DNA from: Acanthopleura granulata
Lineage: Eukaryota; Mollusca; Polyplacophora; Chitonida; Chitonidae
DNA: 64,000 nucleotides
NCBI GenBank assembly: GCA_016165875.1
Contig: JABBOT010000014.1
Span: forward strand, 10,821,871 to 10,885,870
Direction: 5' to 3'
Part shown: piece by piece, positions 62,058 to 64,000 of the stretch
Position numbering within the stretch: the stretch's first letter is position 1
Layout: every line of letters starts with the position of its first letter
Program-made: the position numbers and the translations under genes
Notes under the pieces: generated by a model
Databases searched by the model: none
The model's input: only the letters and a program-made list of their open reading frames with translations
What the model was told of the DNA's origin: nothing

Positions 62058-62240
62058 TTAGCAATGCAGTCTGGGGCTGTCATGGATACGAATATGTGTG
62101 GTACGGGCGACACATTCCGAGGACGTGTCTCGTGCTAATATTGCCGGCGGGAATTTTTCGGTACAAGCCTCACAGAATAATATAATAGCTGTCAAACTAA
62201 GTACGTAAACGGTCTCCATTTTCCGAACATATACGGCCAT
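62058..62240 (-). CDS. Small secreted-protein-like ORF (60 aa)
   Basis: The ATG at 62240 is in gccATGG context. The frame begins MAVYVRKMETVYVLSLTA, continues with a hydrophobic run to CEAC, and then has a short tail with two more cysteines before TAA. It looks like a signal peptide with a 35-residue product, or the first exon of a secreted protein. There is no clear donor, TATA or family match. Confidence 0.25.
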   Translation of the reverse strand: MAVYVRKMETVYVLSLTAIILFCEACTEKFPPAILARDTSSECVARTTHIRIHDSPRLHC

Positions 62241-62479
62241 GGCAGGCCTGCATTACTTGCATATTGTATTTTATTAGGGTATAAGACCTAAGCCGGTCAG
62301 TGTAAGTTTCAACTGATGGATTTGTCGTGTTTCATTCATTTGAGGGTTATGTAAGGTTAAAAAAATCAAATTAATTAAAATAAAAAAGTTAAAAATAATT
62401 ATTATAAAAATTATTATTATATTATAATAATAATTTTACCAAAATTACAAGAAAACATAACATAAAAGATAAAAAAAAG

Positions 62480-62521
62480 CACACACACACACACACACAC
62501 ATACACACACACACACACACA
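62480..62521. repeat. (CA)n microsatellite
   Basis: About twenty CA units with one TA interruption, preceded at 62386-62440 by an AT-only near-palindrome of taat/attat units. Confidence 0.9.
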
Positions 62522-62529
62522 AGAAAAAA

Positions 62530-64000
62530 CAAGAAGTGTAATTATCAAACATTCAACTCAACGCCAAAAGGTTGTGATATACCCAAGGCACAACCTTGAC
62601 CTTCGCCACTTCGAAACGTCGGCATGTCCACGGCTCGAGTGTTGAGCCACTTAACAGTTGTATGTTGGATTGACGTTATCGCCGCAAAACAAACACAAAA
62701 AAAGACGGGTAAGTGAAGTCTGATCCGTGATGAATGACCCCTTCCTAGATCGCACCGTGGAAGAGCCAGACTATAGCTGTTTATAGACTTTACTGTCTTA
62801 TATTGAAAAACAAAAATACACTATCCAGTTGCTTCTGTCTCGTGGTCTTATTTACACCCTTTACAGGGCTATATTTAGCGTTTTTGAAGATAATATGTAG
62901 TGGAGAAAAGATAGCGGGGCGGGCTTGGTACTGGGTTGGGGATCTAGAACTACAGTATTTAACCTAAAATTTCGTCCAAGAAGCTAATTTTGCCTGATAA
63001 TAAGAGTTATCGTAAATAGGTGTTTAGAGATTTGTTTGGAATGTAGCATCATATTCATCTGGATAAAAGGTAATTTGCAGCATTATTTGCCTCCTAAAAA
63101 ATACAGTTTTGGGGACGATTTTTAGGGCAAATAAAGCGTGTTGCCGTGTCGCACGGACTCGTGAGATGACACTGAAAACGTCAGAATAATGATGAAACCT
63201 ACGTCATTAAAATTCGATCAACTAAAAAAACTACCCAGACAGTCTGTAAGTTTTACGCAATTGATTGATCCGTGTTTTGCTTCAGTCTGCTTATTTTCTC
63301 CTTGGGTGCAGGAAAAATCTAGAAGAGTTTGGAAAGACCATTTTTTTAATATCAATTATCAATTATGCCTTAAACAGTGAGAACAGAAGGAACAGAGTTT
63401 GAAAACAAAACCTCAAGAAAAAAGTAAAAAGCCATATGTATGGCTTTCTTATGTCGCTGGCCTGATTGGTTGATTTTTTTGGCGCGTGGTTAATTTAAAT
63501 CGGATAGAACTGGGCACAATGTGGAATAGCTCAGGGCAACCCTCCGTGCCACGCCGTCGGTTGCTTCGCCATGCACGCCATCAGAACCGACGAACCTGAG
63601 GGGAAACGTCTGTCTGTGTTCTAATTCTTGGACTAGATTGAGAACAATTGTCAGAAATGAATCGGATTACAATTATCACTGAAGCAGAAGACCGCTGTTA
63701 GGAATGCTGGAAAATCAAGCGAATATCCAAAGTTTATTCATCCAAGATCTCTGATCTCAGGAGGATAAAAAACGAAAAATGTGGTTTAATTTCCTGAAAA
63801 TTAAGACGTTTTTTCTTCTCTGTGTAATAAAACAAATTCGGATCAGAAGAACTTTGGGAAGGTCAGCATCCGTTCCGTTTCGTTAGCGTTCAGTGTTTTT
63901 GGGCGAATCATATGCGGTTTTTTACATCACCCATTCTACATGACGACATTTGGTTAACCTAGGTCTATTTAGACAGAAAAATAGACTTCTCGCGGCCCTG
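62530..64000. other. No feature identified at the right end
   Basis: Non-repetitive sequence with an E2F-like TTTGGCGCG at 63478 and no supported coding exon; a gene start beyond the window is possible. Confidence 0.35.

Overview
This is metazoan nuclear DNA. It is AT-rich and intron-rich, with GT-AG splice junctions, and is full of tRNA-derived SINEs, MITE-like inverted repeats and minisatellites. The commonest SINE has a tRNA-like head, a body containing 'ccaccataatgctggccgccgtcgt' type sequence, a 'taagtgaaatattcttgagtacggcg' type 3' part and an (aaat)n tail. SINEs of this kind are abundant in marine lophotrochozoans, so I infer a mollusc or a brachiopod-like relative. I see no bacterial operon, CRISPR array, rRNA gene or complete autonomous transposon.

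Layout. 1-4937: sparse, with SINE fragments and no secure gene. 4938-16355 and 16356-27576: two head-to-tail copies of an ~11.2 kb segment. Each starts with a 35-bp VNTR and carries a three-exon plus-strand gene for a 345-residue protein of probable alpha/alpha-toroid fold (8865-11063 and 20027-22284), several SINEs inserted before the duplication, and one small minus-strand exon (13782-13897 and 25005-25120). 27577-32050: the rest of a minus-strand gene whose last exon is the one inside the duplication. Its introns hold two minisatellites and a TTAA-flanked transposon remnant. 32050-64000: mostly non-coding, with SINEs, a Tc1-like MITE at ~37.1 kb, a foldback element at 39.1-41.5 kb, many minisatellites, one well-bounded orphan exon at 47.8 kb (minus), a coding-like open frame at 54.75-55.03 kb (minus), and short motif-rich blocks at 57.7 and 59.6-60.2 kb that look regulatory.

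The most interesting object is the minus-strand gene at 31915-25005. Four exons, all joined in phase 1, give a 123-residue secreted precursor: a signal peptide, two exon-encoded modules of the form CC-x5-W-x(11-14)-C, an acidic linker, and a Lys-Arg site followed by FGGMDFWH-Gly-Lys-stop, the layout of an amidated peptide hormone. A TATA box, strong start context and poly(A) signal are all in place. I do not recognise the family. The segmental duplication broke inside intron 3 of this gene, so an extra identical copy of the terminal exon lies 11 kb further downstream.

The two toroid genes are nearly identical (8 differences in 1038 coding bases, 6 of them changing the protein), while their first introns differ by about 3 percent and part of the upstream region has been replaced (521 bp against 74 bp). 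They converge on the peptide-precursor gene. No functional link between the two genes can be read from the sequence.
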